From assembly GCF_046115515.1 (NCBI RefSeq), contig NZ_CP175953.1: a DNA stretch of 64,000 nt, one strand, 5' to 3'. Below, in pieces: positions 1 through 9,554 of the stretch. A program made the position numbers and the translations under genes. Source of the DNA: Gracilimonas sp017641085 (lineage in GTDB: Bacteria; Bacteroidota; Rhodothermia; Balneolales; Balneolaceae). Numbering within the stretch: position 1 is the first letter of the stretch; every line of letters begins with the position of its first letter. Under the pieces are notes generated by a model. That model made no database searches. It was not told the DNA's origin and was given only the letters and a program-made list of their open reading frames with translations.

Positions 1-443
1 GGTGATAGCGCATGAAACTCCTTGGACTCAACCACATCTTTAGCTCCCAGGTAATTTTCCTCAGCAGGTTGAAAGAGCAGAACGGCTTTTCCCTTTTTGG
101 GTCTGTTCTGAGATATTAACTGCCCCAGTCGTGCAATAATAGCCATGTGGCCATCGTGCCCGCAAAGGTGGGCTACTCCGGGTATAGAAGAACGATAGGC
201 CAGGTTCGACTTTTCCTGGATTGGGAGGGCATCCAGTTCACATCGGAAGATCAGAGTTTCGCCCGGTTCCTCTCCTTCAAACACAAAGGCTTTCCCGGTT
301 TTTGAAATCGATATTTCCTCATCGGGATTTAGTGCATTGATGAAGGCTGAGATGCGTTTGGAAGTCTCAAACTCCAGGTTCGATAACTCAGGGTAGCGAT
401 GAAGGGTGCGTCTCAGGTTGATGACATCTTGTAAATCGGACAT
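1..443 (-). CDS. M20-family amidohydrolase/peptidase, N-terminal part (runs off left edge)
   Basis: The reverse strand reads from an ATG at 443 into a frame starting MSDLQDVINLRRTLHRYPEL that stays open to the window edge, about 147 codons. The start LRRTLHRYPELS, the segment CELDALPI and the motif CGHDGHM (metal-binding His/Asp) are typical of the M20 aminoacylase/carboxypeptidase group that hydrolyses N-acyl amino acids or hippurate-like amides with a two-metal centre. No signal peptide is visible, so it is probably cytoplasmic. The start lies 3 bp downstream of the RidA-like gene's stop, so the two are likely co-transcribed. The C-terminal half, including the dimerisation domain, is outside the window, so substrate cannot be judged. 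Confidence 0.85.
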   Translation of the reverse strand, partial: MSDLQDVINLRRTLHRYPELSNLEFETSKRISAFINALNPDEEISISKTGKAFVFEGEEPGETLIFRCELDALPIQEKSNLAYRSSIPGVAHLCGHDGHMAIIARLGQLISQNRPKKGKAVLLFQPAEENYLGAKDVVESKEFHALS

Positions 444-446
444 AAA

Positions 447-944
447 CTAATTTTTTACAGCAGTAACCATGATTTCTACTTTAGCATCCAGAGGAATTCG
501 GCTGACTTCAACAACCGCCCGTGCCGGTGGGTTCTCCGGAAAGTACTGAACATAGACTTTATTGAATGCGGAATAATCATTCATATCATCCAGAAACACC
601 TGCGCCTTCACCACATCCGACATTTCATAACCGGCGACCTTTAATACCGCCCGGATATTCTTCAGCGTTTGGTGGGTTTGAGATTCAAGGTCATCTCCGG
701 CAAGCTCGCGACTTTCGGGTATCAGGCCTATCTGTCCTGATAAATAAATTGTATTGCCAACCTGAATGGCCTGGGAATACACGCCGACAGAAGCCGGTGC
801 ATTTTCGGTGTTTATGATTTTATTTTGCATCTCCGTGCCTGTCTCTGATTCAATCTCATTGCAGGAGGTAAATACCCCTGCAATGAGAAGGCAGAAAAGA
901 AATGGTATATAGGTGAACTTTTTTATCGTCATATATTCGGGCAT
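447..944 (-). CDS. RidA/YjgF/UK114-family protein with lipoprotein leader
   Basis: The 165-residue product has a hydrophobic N-terminus ending in a lipobox (AGVFTSC, Cys about residue 28), then a complete RidA domain: NAPASVGVYSQAIQVGNTIYLSGQ near residues 48-70, the conserved Arg in PPARAVVEVSRIP and the C-terminal DAKVEIMVTAV. RidA proteins hydrolyse reactive enamines/imines formed by PLP enzymes. The lipoprotein leader, which would put this copy in the periplasm or on a membrane, is less usual. It sits between a PLP-dependent aminotransferase (upstream) and an amidohydrolase (3 bp downstream), a context that fits amino-acid or imine handling. The nearer Met (MTIKKF, residue 5) is an equally plausible start. 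Confidence 0.88.
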   Translation of the reverse strand: MPEYMTIKKFTYIPFLFCLLIAGVFTSCNEIESETGTEMQNKIINTENAPASVGVYSQAIQVGNTIYLSGQIGLIPESRELAGDDLESQTHQTLKNIRAVLKVAGYEMSDVVKAQVFLDDMNDYSAFNKVYVQYFPENPPARAVVEVSRIPLDAKVEIMVTAVKN

Positions 945-1012
945 TTTAGAGTTTGAGATGCTGAGTGTATTTCAGCTTCTGAAAATGATCAGGTCGTTGG
1001 CCAACTGTGCTG

Positions 1013-2302
1013 CTAAACCTTTTTAATTTGATCTTTCATAGCACTTACAAAACGATCAATCTCTTCCTTGGTCGTATATACATTCGGTGTTACGCGGATG
1101 CCTCTAAACTGCTCGTGATTAATAGGGGTGGTGATGATTCGGTAATCACTCCATAAGGTACTGTTTAGTTCGTTAGGCTCCATTCCTTTAATTTCAACTG
1201 TAGCAATTCCGCAGGCGTATTTTGGATTCCGGCTGGTATGTAAAACAACTTTATCGCCATCCACAAGCTCATCAATCCAAAGGTCATTCAGGTATTTGAG
1301 GCGGGCCTCTTTACGAGATGCACCTATTCCCTCATGGAAAGTCAGGGCTTCCCCGATGGCTAAAAAGTTTGCCGCGGGGTGGGTACCGATTTCTTCGAAT
1401 TTTCGGATGTCTTCGTCCTGAGATTCAGCTGCCGCCATCAGAGGCCATAAGTCTTTGATCTTATCTTTACGAACGTAAAGCATACCCGTGCCATGAGGAG
1501 CAAAAAGCCATTTATGAAGACTGGTAGTGTAATAATCACAATCCATATTGGCATGGTCGAATTCGAAATGTGCATAAGCGTGGGCTCCATCCACGATAAC
1601 CGGGATTCCCTTTTTACGTGCCATGTGCACCACTTTTTTAACAGGAAGAATTTGCCCTGTCAGGTTGATGATATGGCACATCAAAATCAACTTGGTATTT
1701 GGGGTGATTGCTTCCTCAAATCGGCGAACTATTTCAGCATCATCTTCGGCCGGAACCGGAATACTGATTTGATTTAGCTTGATGCCTTCCCGTCGCTCCC
1801 GTTGTTTGAACGTGGTGATCATTCTGGGGTAGTCCTGATCGGTTGTGAGTACTTCATCGCCCGGTTGCAGGTCAAACCCAAGCTGACAAATTTGGAGGCT
1901 TTCTGAGGCATTTCTGGTGATTGCAATTTCTTCAGTATCAACACCAAAGTTGCGGGCCAGTCGCTGGCGAACACCTTCTCTTCTGGGTTCCAGTATTCTC
2001 CACATATTATATACCGGGGCCTGGTTGGAGAAATCCAGGTGCTTTTTCATAGCTTCTTGTACAAAAGCCGGGGAAGGGCTAACACCTCCGTTGTTCAGGT
2101 TGATCAGGCTTCGATCTACGGTAAAGGCTTGTTGTACCTGGCCCCAGAAATCTTCATTCCGGGCAATTTCTACAGCGGTTCCAGAGTAGGTGTCAAGCTT
2201 TTCTTTAAGCTTCTCGGTCTTCATCGGGTTGAAAAAAGCCCCGGCAGTCAGTACAGCTGCTCCACTGCCAATTTTTTTCAAGAACTGTTTACGTGTTTCC
2301 AT
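1013..2302 (-). CDS. Class V aminotransferase (isopenicillin-N epimerase/cysteine-desulfurase-like), exported
   Basis: This is a PLP-dependent fold-type I enzyme. The chosen start (METRKQFLKKIGSG) follows a GGGGGA ribosome site by 6 bases; an upstream in-frame start at 2359 would add 19 residues. The N-terminus resembles a twin-arginine leader (TRKQFLKK, then a hydrophobic Ala/Gly stretch), with Lys in place of the second Arg. The PLP-binding Lys is in TSLHKWLFAPHGTG, the cofactor-contacting VDGAHAYAHF lies before it, and RNASESLQ is the phosphate-side segment. The Ser-Leu-His-Lys context and the GTHP motif match the isopenicillin-N epimerase-like group more than IscS. It probably forms an operon with the RidA-like gene 68 bp downstream. 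Substrate unknown. Confidence 0.85.
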   Translation of the reverse strand: METRKQFLKKIGSGAAVLTAGAFFNPMKTEKLKEKLDTYSGTAVEIARNEDFWGQVQQAFTVDRSLINLNNGGVSPSPAFVQEAMKKHLDFSNQAPVYNMWRILEPRREGVRQRLARNFGVDTEEIAITRNASESLQICQLGFDLQPGDEVLTTDQDYPRMITTFKQRERREGIKLNQISIPVPAEDDAEIVRRFEEAITPNTKLILMCHIINLTGQILPVKKVVHMARKKGIPVIVDGAHAYAHFEFDHANMDCDYYTTSLHKWLFAPHGTGMLYVRKDKIKDLWPLMAAAESQDEDIRKFEEIGTHPAANFLAIGEALTFHEGIGASRKEARLKYLNDLWIDELVDGDKVVLHTSRNPKYACGIATVEIKGMEPNELNSTLWSDYRIITTPINHEQFRGIRVTPNVYTTKEEIDRFVSAMKDQIKKV

Positions 2303-2462
2303 TGCTGATCCCCCTGTTAGTGTTGTTTGGGAATTAGCCATAGATAGGCAAAAAAGCAAGCCAGATTATAGGGGGGATATTGGAACTTGTAGTCTTGCTG
2401 TAGCTGTCAGAAAATTCGGGCAAACGAATTTGAATGTTTTTTTAAATCATGTATGATCGGGT

Positions 2463-2683
2463 ATAAATAGCTCCGCCCTTCAGGGCGGGGTAAAAGAAAT
2501 AAGTCTTAAAACCCAAGTATCATAGGGTTAAAAGGCAGGAGTGGTTTTCGCCGGGTTGGGGGCTTCATTTTTTAAAGGCTAATTAGCCAAAGCTTCGAAT
2601 ACCGGATATTACATAATCGAGATTGGGGCGAAGCTTGTTCGTGTTCTGTTGTTATCTCCGCCCTGAAGGACGGAGCTATTTAT
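2463..2683. repeat. Pair of inverted REP-like hairpins flanking about 165 bp
   Basis: A 28-base element beginning ATAAATAGCTCCGCCCTTCA (2463-2490) recurs in reverse orientation at 2656-2683 with about one mismatch in the shared core. Each copy is itself a hairpin (CCGCCCT / AGGGCGG). Two hairpins in head-to-head order around a non-coding core resemble REP/BIME units mobilised by REP-associated tyrosine transposases, or a MITE. No transposase gene is in the window. The rest of the 2303-2771 intergenic stretch shows no credible gene. Confidence 0.6.
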
Positions 2684-2771
2684 GATATAGCTTCCCAGCT
2701 TTGAATTATAAAAAAGCCCTGCACAATTTCTTGGGGAGGACTTCAAGTTCTTAAAATGTAAGCTATTCGAA

Positions 2772-3080
2772 TCAGCCTTTTTTCTTAGCCGTTTCGATAG
2801 ACTCCAATAAATCTTCGGCTTCCTTAATCAGTCCTTCTGCTTTTTCTTTGGCATCAAGGACTACTTTATCACCTTTCTCTTTGGCTTCAGAAACTAAAAT
2901 TTCTTTTTCTTCCCGAAGCTGTTCGATTAAGTCATTCAGCTCATCATAGTAGTTGCTTAACCTGTATGAAAGCCGGTCTCTGGTGTTTTTACCTGTATCC
3001 GGAGCATAAAGCAGTGCAATAGCAGCACCAACGAGAGCTCCTGAAATAATTCCTGATATATAATCTGATGATCTACTCAT
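2772..3080 (-). CDS. YtxH-domain small membrane-associated protein
   Basis: The 102-residue product starts at MSRSSD, seven bases after an AAAAGGAG ribosome site; an upstream in-frame Met at 3125 is less likely. Residues 5-25 are a Gly/Ala-rich hydrophobic segment followed by LLYAPDTGKNTRDRL, the signature of YtxH proteins. A Lys/Glu-rich amphipathic coiled coil (EQLREEKEILVSEAKEKGDK...) fills the rest. YtxH proteins are linked to general stress in Firmicutes, but their biochemical role is unknown. The gene stands alone, with about 150 bp on the side of the efflux operon. Confidence 0.8.
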   Translation of the reverse strand: MSRSSDYISGIISGALVGAAIALLYAPDTGKNTRDRLSYRLSNYYDELNDLIEQLREEKEILVSEAKEKGDKVVLDAKEKAEGLIKEAEDLLESIETAKKKG

Positions 3081-3235
3081 AATTCTTTCTCCTTTTTTTA
3101 ATCTAAACAAGTATAGCGCAAACAAGTTCCAAATTCCAAGTCTCAGCGCGATTTTTATCCAAAAATAAAGTCGCTCCTGACATTCATAAATGCCAAGCCC
3201 GCATTAAGATACCTCACCGCTGATCGGGTAATTAA

Positions 3236-6200
3236 TTACGCTTCCACTGCGGTTTTGTTACCTCTGAATAACGCCTTAAACCACTCTATCGTCATGCTCA
3301 ATGAAACAGAGATAATTGGGGTGATAAATAGTGTAAGGGCTGAGCCAAACAGCAAGCCACCGATTACAGCTTTGGCTAATGGTGACCAGGTTTGTGCTCC
3401 GGAGCCAACTTCCAGTGAAAGCGGAATCATGGAGCAGATAGTGGTAATAGCCGTAAGCAGAATGGGTCGCATGCGTCTTCGACAGGCCTCTAAAATATTT
3501 TTTAACAGAACAGAATCTTTATTCGTCGGTTTTTCTTTCCAGAAGAAAACAGGAATGAAGAGATTCTGCCAGCGAACCGACTTACGGTTCAGCATGTCAT
3601 ATTCCATGCCTTTGGTGTAAAGGTGCATATAATCGACGAGTACAATCCCGTTATTGACGATGATGCCCACCAGCATAAATATACCTATTTGCGATGTGGT
3701 ACTAAGGGGATCACCAATCAAAAACAGATAGGCGAGCGCTCCAAACATGGCAAGGGGAATGCAGAGCCAAATAACGAATGGGTCCCGGAAGTTTTCGAAC
3801 AGGGAAGCCATGATCATAAACATGAGTACGAGCGCTGCCAGTAAAGCAAAGGCAAACTCAGACTGACCTTCCTGAGTTTCACGGGTGCCGCCGGTAAATT
3901 CATAGCGATATCCTTCGGGCAGAACCACTTCCGTTTCCAGGAATTCGCGGATAATCGGTTCATACTCAATTGCATTTCCCTGAACCTGAATGTTTACATC
4001 CAGCACTGTTTCGCGGTCTCGTCGTGAGAAGGAATCCACGCCGCGAGTCGGTACAAACTCACCAACGGCTGCAACTGGTATCCGTTGATCGCCCACCTGG
4101 AATACTTCGAGGTCAAACAAGTCTTCGCGACTGGTTAACGCCTGTTTTTGTGTACGTACTTCAATGGGGATTTCACGTCCTTCTGCAATGTAATACCCGG
4201 CTTGATTGCCCAGCGTCTGTGTTCTAAGCGCTCCGGCAATGGTTCCAAGATTTGTTCCCAGTAAACCCAGGCGTTCCCGGTCGGCGATAAAATGCAGCTC
4301 CGGGGTAGGATCAGTTCTTCCGTTATCAACTGAAATGACGGTTGGATCTTGTAACAACCGTGCATCTATTTTGTTTGAGATGGCAACAAGCTGATCGATT
4401 TCAGGGCCAATCAGGCTTAACCGGATAGAGCCTCCCCCTGAATCCCAGCCGCGCCCGAATCGTAATCCACCGCCTTCAACACGAACCCGAACGTCCACTC
4501 CGGGAGAGGTCAACTCCTCCCTCAAAAATACAGCAAAGTCGTTGGTGGTTTGTTCTCTTTGGGTTTCAGGGACCAGAGTTACACTTATTTCTCCTCTGTT
4601 AGTTTGTTCTCTCCAGCGACTTCTGCCGATGGAAGTTATCATGGTTTCAACTTCAGGCATTTCACCGATACGGTCGCTGAAGTTCTCCATGATGTTTGCC
4701 GTTTTGGTAAGCTTACTTCCTTCCGGTAAACTGATATCGATATCAATCTGTCCGGAATCAGACTCCGGAAAACCTTCTTTCGGGATATTGGTGTATAACA
4801 TGAAGGTGCCTGCCATGATAGCAACCATGGCTAACAGTGGAATCCATTTATGGTGAAATAACCAGCCAAGTGCTTTTGTATATCCTCTTTCCAGTTTTGA
4901 GATGCCACGGAATGCCAGATTCTTGGTGTTGAATTGTTTGGCATCGAGGGCCAGTAAGGAAATTACAGGCACCAGGATGATGGAAGACAGGAAAGAAAAG
5001 CCGATGGCAAAACAGATGGTGTAGGCAAATTCCCGGAAGAAAGCACCCTGAGTTCCAGAAATCAAAATAATGGGTATGAAAACACCAAGCGTGGTCAGGG
5101 TTGATCCAAGCAATGCACCAATTACTTCGTTGGTACCTTCCAGTGCTGCTTTGAACCGGGGAAGCCCATCCTCGAGTTTACGTGCAATACTTTCGGTTAC
5201 AACGATTGAATTATCCACCAATAGTCCGATTGCAAGGGCCAGGGCTGAGATGGTGAGGATGTTCAGTGTAAGATCGGCCGCGTACATGGCGGCAAAGCTG
5301 GCAGCGATAGACACAGGAATGGAACAGGCCACTACCAGAGAAATTCTCCATCCTCCCATAAAAATCAGGATTACTAAAATAACTACAACCAAAGCCCCGA
5401 GAGCCGACTGTGATAAATTATTTACGGAATCTTCAATGGTTTGTCCTTCATCAGAAAGAACCTGAAGTACGACGCCGGGAGGTAAAATTTTATTGATTTC
5501 CGGCACTACTTCTTTCACCGCGTTTACTACATCGAGGGTATTGGCATCTGAGTTTTTTTGCACATCCACAGATACGCTGTTTCGGCCGTTAACTCTTACC
5601 AGGCTTGTTACTTCGGTGAAGCCATCGCTGACATCAGCCACGTCTTTTACCCGAATGGGGACACCGTTTTCGGCTATAGTTACGATGGTATTAGCAATCT
5701 GCTCTACATCCTGATAGGTGGATTGTGCCCGTACGCTATAATTGATTCGGTCTGCTACAACATTACCAATGGGCAGCTGCACATTGTTATTTCGGAGAGC
5801 ACTTTCAATATCAGAAGGAACCAGGTTGTGCTGCGCCAGTTTCATGGGGGTTACATCGATGTAGATGCGCCGTTCGAGTCCGCCCTGGGTTTCTGCCGAA
5901 GCCAGTCCTTCAATCCGCTCAAGCCGGGTCTCAACCAGTTCGAGCCCGATATTTCGAAGTTCGTCGAGCCCACGGTTTTCGGCATCGATACTGAGCCGCA
6001 TGATGGGCCTGTTTTCCGGATCAAACTGGAAGATTACCGGTTCCTGTGCCTGCTGTGGAAGTTCACCCCGGATTTCGTCAATCGCTTTTCTGACTTTGAG
6101 CTCTGTTTTACGGATGTCGGTGCCTTCCCGAAGTCGTAAAATCACAAATGCATTTCCGCGACTTACACGTGCCTCAAGGGTTTCAATTCCTTCAATTCCC

Positions 6201-6424
6201 GAAAGGGCTCCTTCAATCGGGTCAACAATAATACGGTTAATATCTTCAGGAGCTACATTCTGATATCCTGAGGAAACGGCAAGTACCGGAATATTGAATG
6301 AGGGGTAGAGGGTCACTTTGAGGTTAGTGAGGGAAAACACGCCGAAGCCAATCACAATGAGGGTCATCATGATGACGGTAATCGGGCGCTGTAAAATACC
6401 TCCGGCTACGCTGAATTTTTTCAT
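3236..6424 (-). CDS. Efflux RND transporter permease (HAE1-like), second of two
   Basis: This is a 1062-residue inner-membrane proton-driven exporter. It has the RND layout of one N-terminal helix (RPITVIMMTLIVIGFGVF), a large periplasmic porter loop, helices 2-6 around residues 335-480, a second loop, and helices to the C-terminus. The start YPSFNIPVL...APEDINRIIVDPIE matches the family. In TM4 the usual proton-relay pair Asp-Asp reads Asp-Asn (LLVDNSIVV), whereas the neighbouring permease keeps Asp-Asp. A Gly-rich insert (GGGLRFGRGWDSGGGS) lies in the second porter loop. The ATG overlaps the upstream permease stop by 4 bases, so the two are translationally coupled. Confidence 0.93.
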   Translation of the reverse strand: MKKFSVAGGILQRPITVIMMTLIVIGFGVFSLTNLKVTLYPSFNIPVLAVSSGYQNVAPEDINRIIVDPIEGALSGIEGIETLEARVSRGNAFVILRLREGTDIRKTELKVRKAIDEIRGELPQQAQEPVIFQFDPENRPIMRLSIDAENRGLDELRNIGLELVETRLERIEGLASAETQGGLERRIYIDVTPMKLAQHNLVPSDIESALRNNNVQLPIGNVVADRINYSVRAQSTYQDVEQIANTIVTIAENGVPIRVKDVADVSDGFTEVTSLVRVNGRNSVSVDVQKNSDANTLDVVNAVKEVVPEINKILPPGVVLQVLSDEGQTIEDSVNNLSQSALGALVVVILVILIFMGGWRISLVVACSIPVSIAASFAAMYAADLTLNILTISALALAIGLLVDNSIVVTESIARKLEDGLPRFKAALEGTNEVIGALLGSTLTTLGVFIPIILISGTQGAFFREFAYTICFAIGFSFLSSIILVPVISLLALDAKQFNTKNLAFRGISKLERGYTKALGWLFHHKWIPLLAMVAIMAGTFMLYTNIPKEGFPESDSGQIDIDISLPEGSKLTKTANIMENFSDRIGEMPEVETMITSIGRSRWREQTNRGEISVTLVPETQREQTTNDFAVFLREELTSPGVDVRVRVEGGGLRFGRGWDSGGGSIRLSLIGPEIDQLVAISNKIDARLLQDPTVISVDNGRTDPTPELHFIADRERLGLLGTNLGTIAGALRTQTLGNQAGYYIAEGREIPIEVRTQKQALTSREDLFDLEVFQVGDQRIPVAAVGEFVPTRGVDSFSRRDRETVLDVNIQVQGNAIEYEPIIREFLETEVVLPEGYRYEFTGGTRETQEGQSEFAFALLAALVLMFMIMASLFENFRDPFVIWLCIPLAMFGALAYLFLIGDPLSTTSQIGIFMLVGIIVNNGIVLVDYMHLYTKGMEYDMLNRKSVRWQNLFIPVFFWKEKPTNKDSVLLKNILEACRRRMRPILLTAITTICSMIPLSLEVGSGAQTWSPLAKAVIGGLLFGSALTLFITPIISVSLSMTIEWFKALFRGNKTAVEA

Positions 6425-9400
6425 GCGAGTGCCTCCTGTGGTTTGTTGGCAAGGGGATCAATTTTATGAATGGCATCAAATCCTAAACGCTCAACCAAGC
6501 TGTTGATGATGTTGTAAAAGCAGGGAACTACGAAAAGCATTAAAAGGGTACTCATGGATAAGCCACCGATAACAGTTCGGGCCATCGGGCTCCAGGTTTC
6601 TGAACCGGATCCCAACTCAAGAGCAAGCGGCACCATCGACAGGATAGTGGTGAATGCCGTCATTAGAATCGGGCGAAGCCTGCGTGTTGCCCCTTCGGCG
6701 ATGGCTTTGTGGCGCTCCATGCCGCGTGCCTGCAAAATTTTGATGTAATCAATCATTACAATTCCGTTGTTCACCACAATTCCCGTAAGGAGGATTAAAC
6801 CGACCATTGAGGTAACGCTTATGCTGGTTCCGGTAATCCACAGCATGAGTAAAACGCCGGTGAGGGCAAGCGGAATGGTTAAAATAATGATGAAAGGTTC
6901 CACCAGGCTTTCAAACTGAGAAGCCATGACCATGTAGGTCAGGATTCCGGCAATCATGAAGGCAATCATCAAGAAATTAAATGATTCGGCTTGCTCTTCA
7001 GCTGTTCCGGCAATTTCGTAGCGGTATTCATCAGGCCAGTCAACCTGGTCGAGGAGGGTGCGGGCTTCTGCGGTTGCTGCTTTCAGATCAATGCCGGACA
7101 ATTCGGCGGTCACTTCCGTTACCCGTTCCTGATCTATTCGCAGAACATTGGTAGGCCCGGAATAACGCTCTATGCGGGCCAGGTTTTTGAGAGGCATCCA
7201 CGTTCCGTCCGGTGTTTGAATCTGTATGTTGGAGAGGTCAACGGATTGGGATTTATCCATGGGGTCCAGCTCTACAACTACTTCAAATTCGACACCCTGA
7301 TCTACAAAGGCAGTTGCGACATTTCCTTTAACGGCATTGCTTACAGCGGTGGCAACCTGATTGGTATTCATGCCAACCCTGGAAATACGCTCCCGGTCCA
7401 TGATAAGCCGTAATTCCGGGCGTCCCTGGTCGGATGTACTGAATACGCTATTGATGCCATCCACCTGCAAGAGCTTCTCTTTGACGCCGTTGGCCAGCTC
7501 TTCTTTTGTGACCGGATCATATCCAAAAATTTGAACGATTAGCCCGTTTTCGCCATCGGGGCTAAGTGGGTCAATAATGATCTCCTGGATTTCGACACCG
7601 GGTACAATTTGCAGCTTCTCCAATAACGATGAGGTGATTTCAAACTGTGAACGATCACGCTCGTTTTGCGGCACCAGTTCCACCCGAACCGTACCGGTAA
7701 AGCCACCGGGATCATCGGCTCCTTCAATTCCTTCTTTATCTCCGTAGTCGGATACAACCAACCGGGCTTCGGGTACTTCCTGTTGAATGATACTTTCAAC
7801 CTGGGTTATAGAGCGTTCGAGTTCAAAAAGGTTTACGCCGGGTTCCCGCTGTACTTCAAGGGTGAAGGCATTTTCATCAACGCGGGGAAAAAATTCACCC
7901 CCGATTACATAAAAAAGGGGGAGACTGACCAGGAATAATACAACAGCTCCGCTTACAACTAATCCGCTTCGGTCAAGGACTTTATCCAGCTGCCGGTGAT
8001 AGGTTGACTCCACTCGGTTCAGTATATCGCTGAAGAACCTGGCAATTTTGTTTTTGGCTTCAAATGATTGCGCTTTTTCTTTAAAGAACTGAGAAGTCAT
8101 TAACGGGATTAATGTCAGCGCTACTAACGATGAGATAGCCAGGGAGAATGAAATGGTTAAGGCAAGGTCACGGAATAAGAAGCCGGCAATTCCCGGTACA
8201 AACAGGATGGGAAGGAATACCACTAAGGTGGTTAAGGTTGAAATAACAACGGGTACGGCTACTTCTTTAGCTCCCTTTACCGAGGCTTCATTACGGTCGG
8301 CTCCCTGCTCCCTGAAACGGAATATATTCTCCAAAACAACCACGGCATCATCTACGACCATCCCAACGGCCAGGGTCAGCCCCGATAAGGAAATGATATT
8401 CAGGCTCAGGTCGGCAATATCCATCACCGTAAAGGTGGTGATGATTGAAACAGGAATAGAGATGGCTATAATCAATGCCGAGCGTCCGCTTCGCAGAAAA
8501 GCCAGAAGAATTAATACAACCAAAACTACAGCCTGAATTCCGGTTAGCAGTAAGTTACTGATAGACTGCTCAATGAAATCAGCTTTGTTGGTGAGTACCG
8601 AAATTTCGATGTCGTTTGGAAGGCTTTCTTTGATATCATCGAGCCCGCCTACAACAGCATTAGCCGATGAAACTACATTGGCATCACTCTGACGATACAC
8701 ATTCAGAATCACTCCGTTTTCTCCATTGATGTGCACGTTGCCTATAGGTTGTGCGATTCCATCTTCTACATTAGCTACATCTTTCAGTAGCAGTGGCTGC
8801 CCGTCACGAACAGTGATAATGGTATTTCGAATCTGATCTACATTTTTGAACTCTCCAATGGTTCGCAAAGAGTAAATGGTGTTCCCTTCGGTAAGCTGAC
8901 CGGCAGGAACCTGTATATTTTCTTGCTGAAGCTTGGAGGCAATGTCGGATATACTGAGGTTGTACAGCCGCATTTTCTCATTATCGATCTGCACATTAAT
9001 TTGACGCTCTAAGCCCCCGGAAGTCTCGACCGAGGCAATACCATTAATACGTTCAAGGCGCTGCTCAAGCACCTGTTTCGAGAACGTACGCAGATCACGC
9101 TGGCTGCGTGCATTGGAAGTTAACGTGAGAACCACAATCGGTTCTTGGTTGGGATCGTAGGAGAACACGAGCGGGGTCTCGGCATCATCAGGTATTGAAC
9201 GTTCCACAAACCCGAGTTCTTTCCGGACATCATTTTCGGCCTGATAGAGATCGGTTCCCCATTCAAAGTTGAGTTTCACAACAGATGCACCCTGGCTGGA
9301 GAGAGACCGGACTTTACGAATACCGCTGATACTGCCAACCGATTCTTCGATAGGTCGTGTTACCAAGGTTTCGATGTCTTCCGGAGCTACGCCTTCATAA

Positions 9401-9552
9401 CCGGTATATACGGTGATGGTAGGGAAGGAAACATCGGGGTACAGATTTAATCTCAGGTTTTGCAATCCATAAAATCCGAATCCCAGCAAGATGAGGGTGG
9501 ACATTAAAAACGTAATCGGACGATCAACCGCCAATTTGGAAAGAGATCCCAT
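6421..9552 (-). CDS. Efflux RND transporter permease (HAE1-like), first of two
   Basis: This 1043-residue RND permease has a complete 12-helix, two-porter-loop organisation: RPITFLMSTLILLGFGFYG at the N-terminus, VAPEDIETLVTRPIEE in the first porter subdomain, TM4 with the canonical relay pair in GMVVDDAVVV, and GLILLTGIVVNNGIVMIDY in TM10. It is clearly divergent from the second permease, so the two may form a heterotrimer such as MdtBC/MuxBC; that is an inference from gene order. It starts 2 bp after the adaptor gene and overlaps the second permease by 4 bp. Confidence 0.93.
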   Translation of the reverse strand: MGSLSKLAVDRPITFLMSTLILLGFGFYGLQNLRLNLYPDVSFPTITVYTGYEGVAPEDIETLVTRPIEESVGSISGIRKVRSLSSQGASVVKLNFEWGTDLYQAENDVRKELGFVERSIPDDAETPLVFSYDPNQEPIVVLTLTSNARSQRDLRTFSKQVLEQRLERINGIASVETSGGLERQINVQIDNEKMRLYNLSISDIASKLQQENIQVPAGQLTEGNTIYSLRTIGEFKNVDQIRNTIITVRDGQPLLLKDVANVEDGIAQPIGNVHINGENGVILNVYRQSDANVVSSANAVVGGLDDIKESLPNDIEISVLTNKADFIEQSISNLLLTGIQAVVLVVLILLAFLRSGRSALIIAISIPVSIITTFTVMDIADLSLNIISLSGLTLAVGMVVDDAVVVLENIFRFREQGADRNEASVKGAKEVAVPVVISTLTTLVVFLPILFVPGIAGFLFRDLALTISFSLAISSLVALTLIPLMTSQFFKEKAQSFEAKNKIARFFSDILNRVESTYHRQLDKVLDRSGLVVSGAVVLFLVSLPLFYVIGGEFFPRVDENAFTLEVQREPGVNLFELERSITQVESIIQQEVPEARLVVSDYGDKEGIEGADDPGGFTGTVRVELVPQNERDRSQFEITSSLLEKLQIVPGVEIQEIIIDPLSPDGENGLIVQIFGYDPVTKEELANGVKEKLLQVDGINSVFSTSDQGRPELRLIMDRERISRVGMNTNQVATAVSNAVKGNVATAFVDQGVEFEVVVELDPMDKSQSVDLSNIQIQTPDGTWMPLKNLARIERYSGPTNVLRIDQERVTEVTAELSGIDLKAATAEARTLLDQVDWPDEYRYEIAGTAEEQAESFNFLMIAFMIAGILTYMVMASQFESLVEPFIIILTIPLALTGVLLMLWITGTSISVTSMVGLILLTGIVVNNGIVMIDYIKILQARGMERHKAIAEGATRRLRPILMTAFTTILSMVPLALELGSGSETWSPMARTVIGGLSMSTLLMLFVVPCFYNIINSLVERLGFDAIHKIDPLANKPQEALA

Positions 9553-9554
9553 GC

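Noticed and set aside
2455..2469. 15-base match TGATCGGGTATAAAT between 2455 and 38223
   Set aside because: Such a match is expected by chance a few times in 64 kb; the first copy is not palindromic.
5558..6139. 193-codon forward frame inside the RND permease gene
   Set aside because: Antisense shadow of a strongly conserved RND gene, without start context or recognisable motif.
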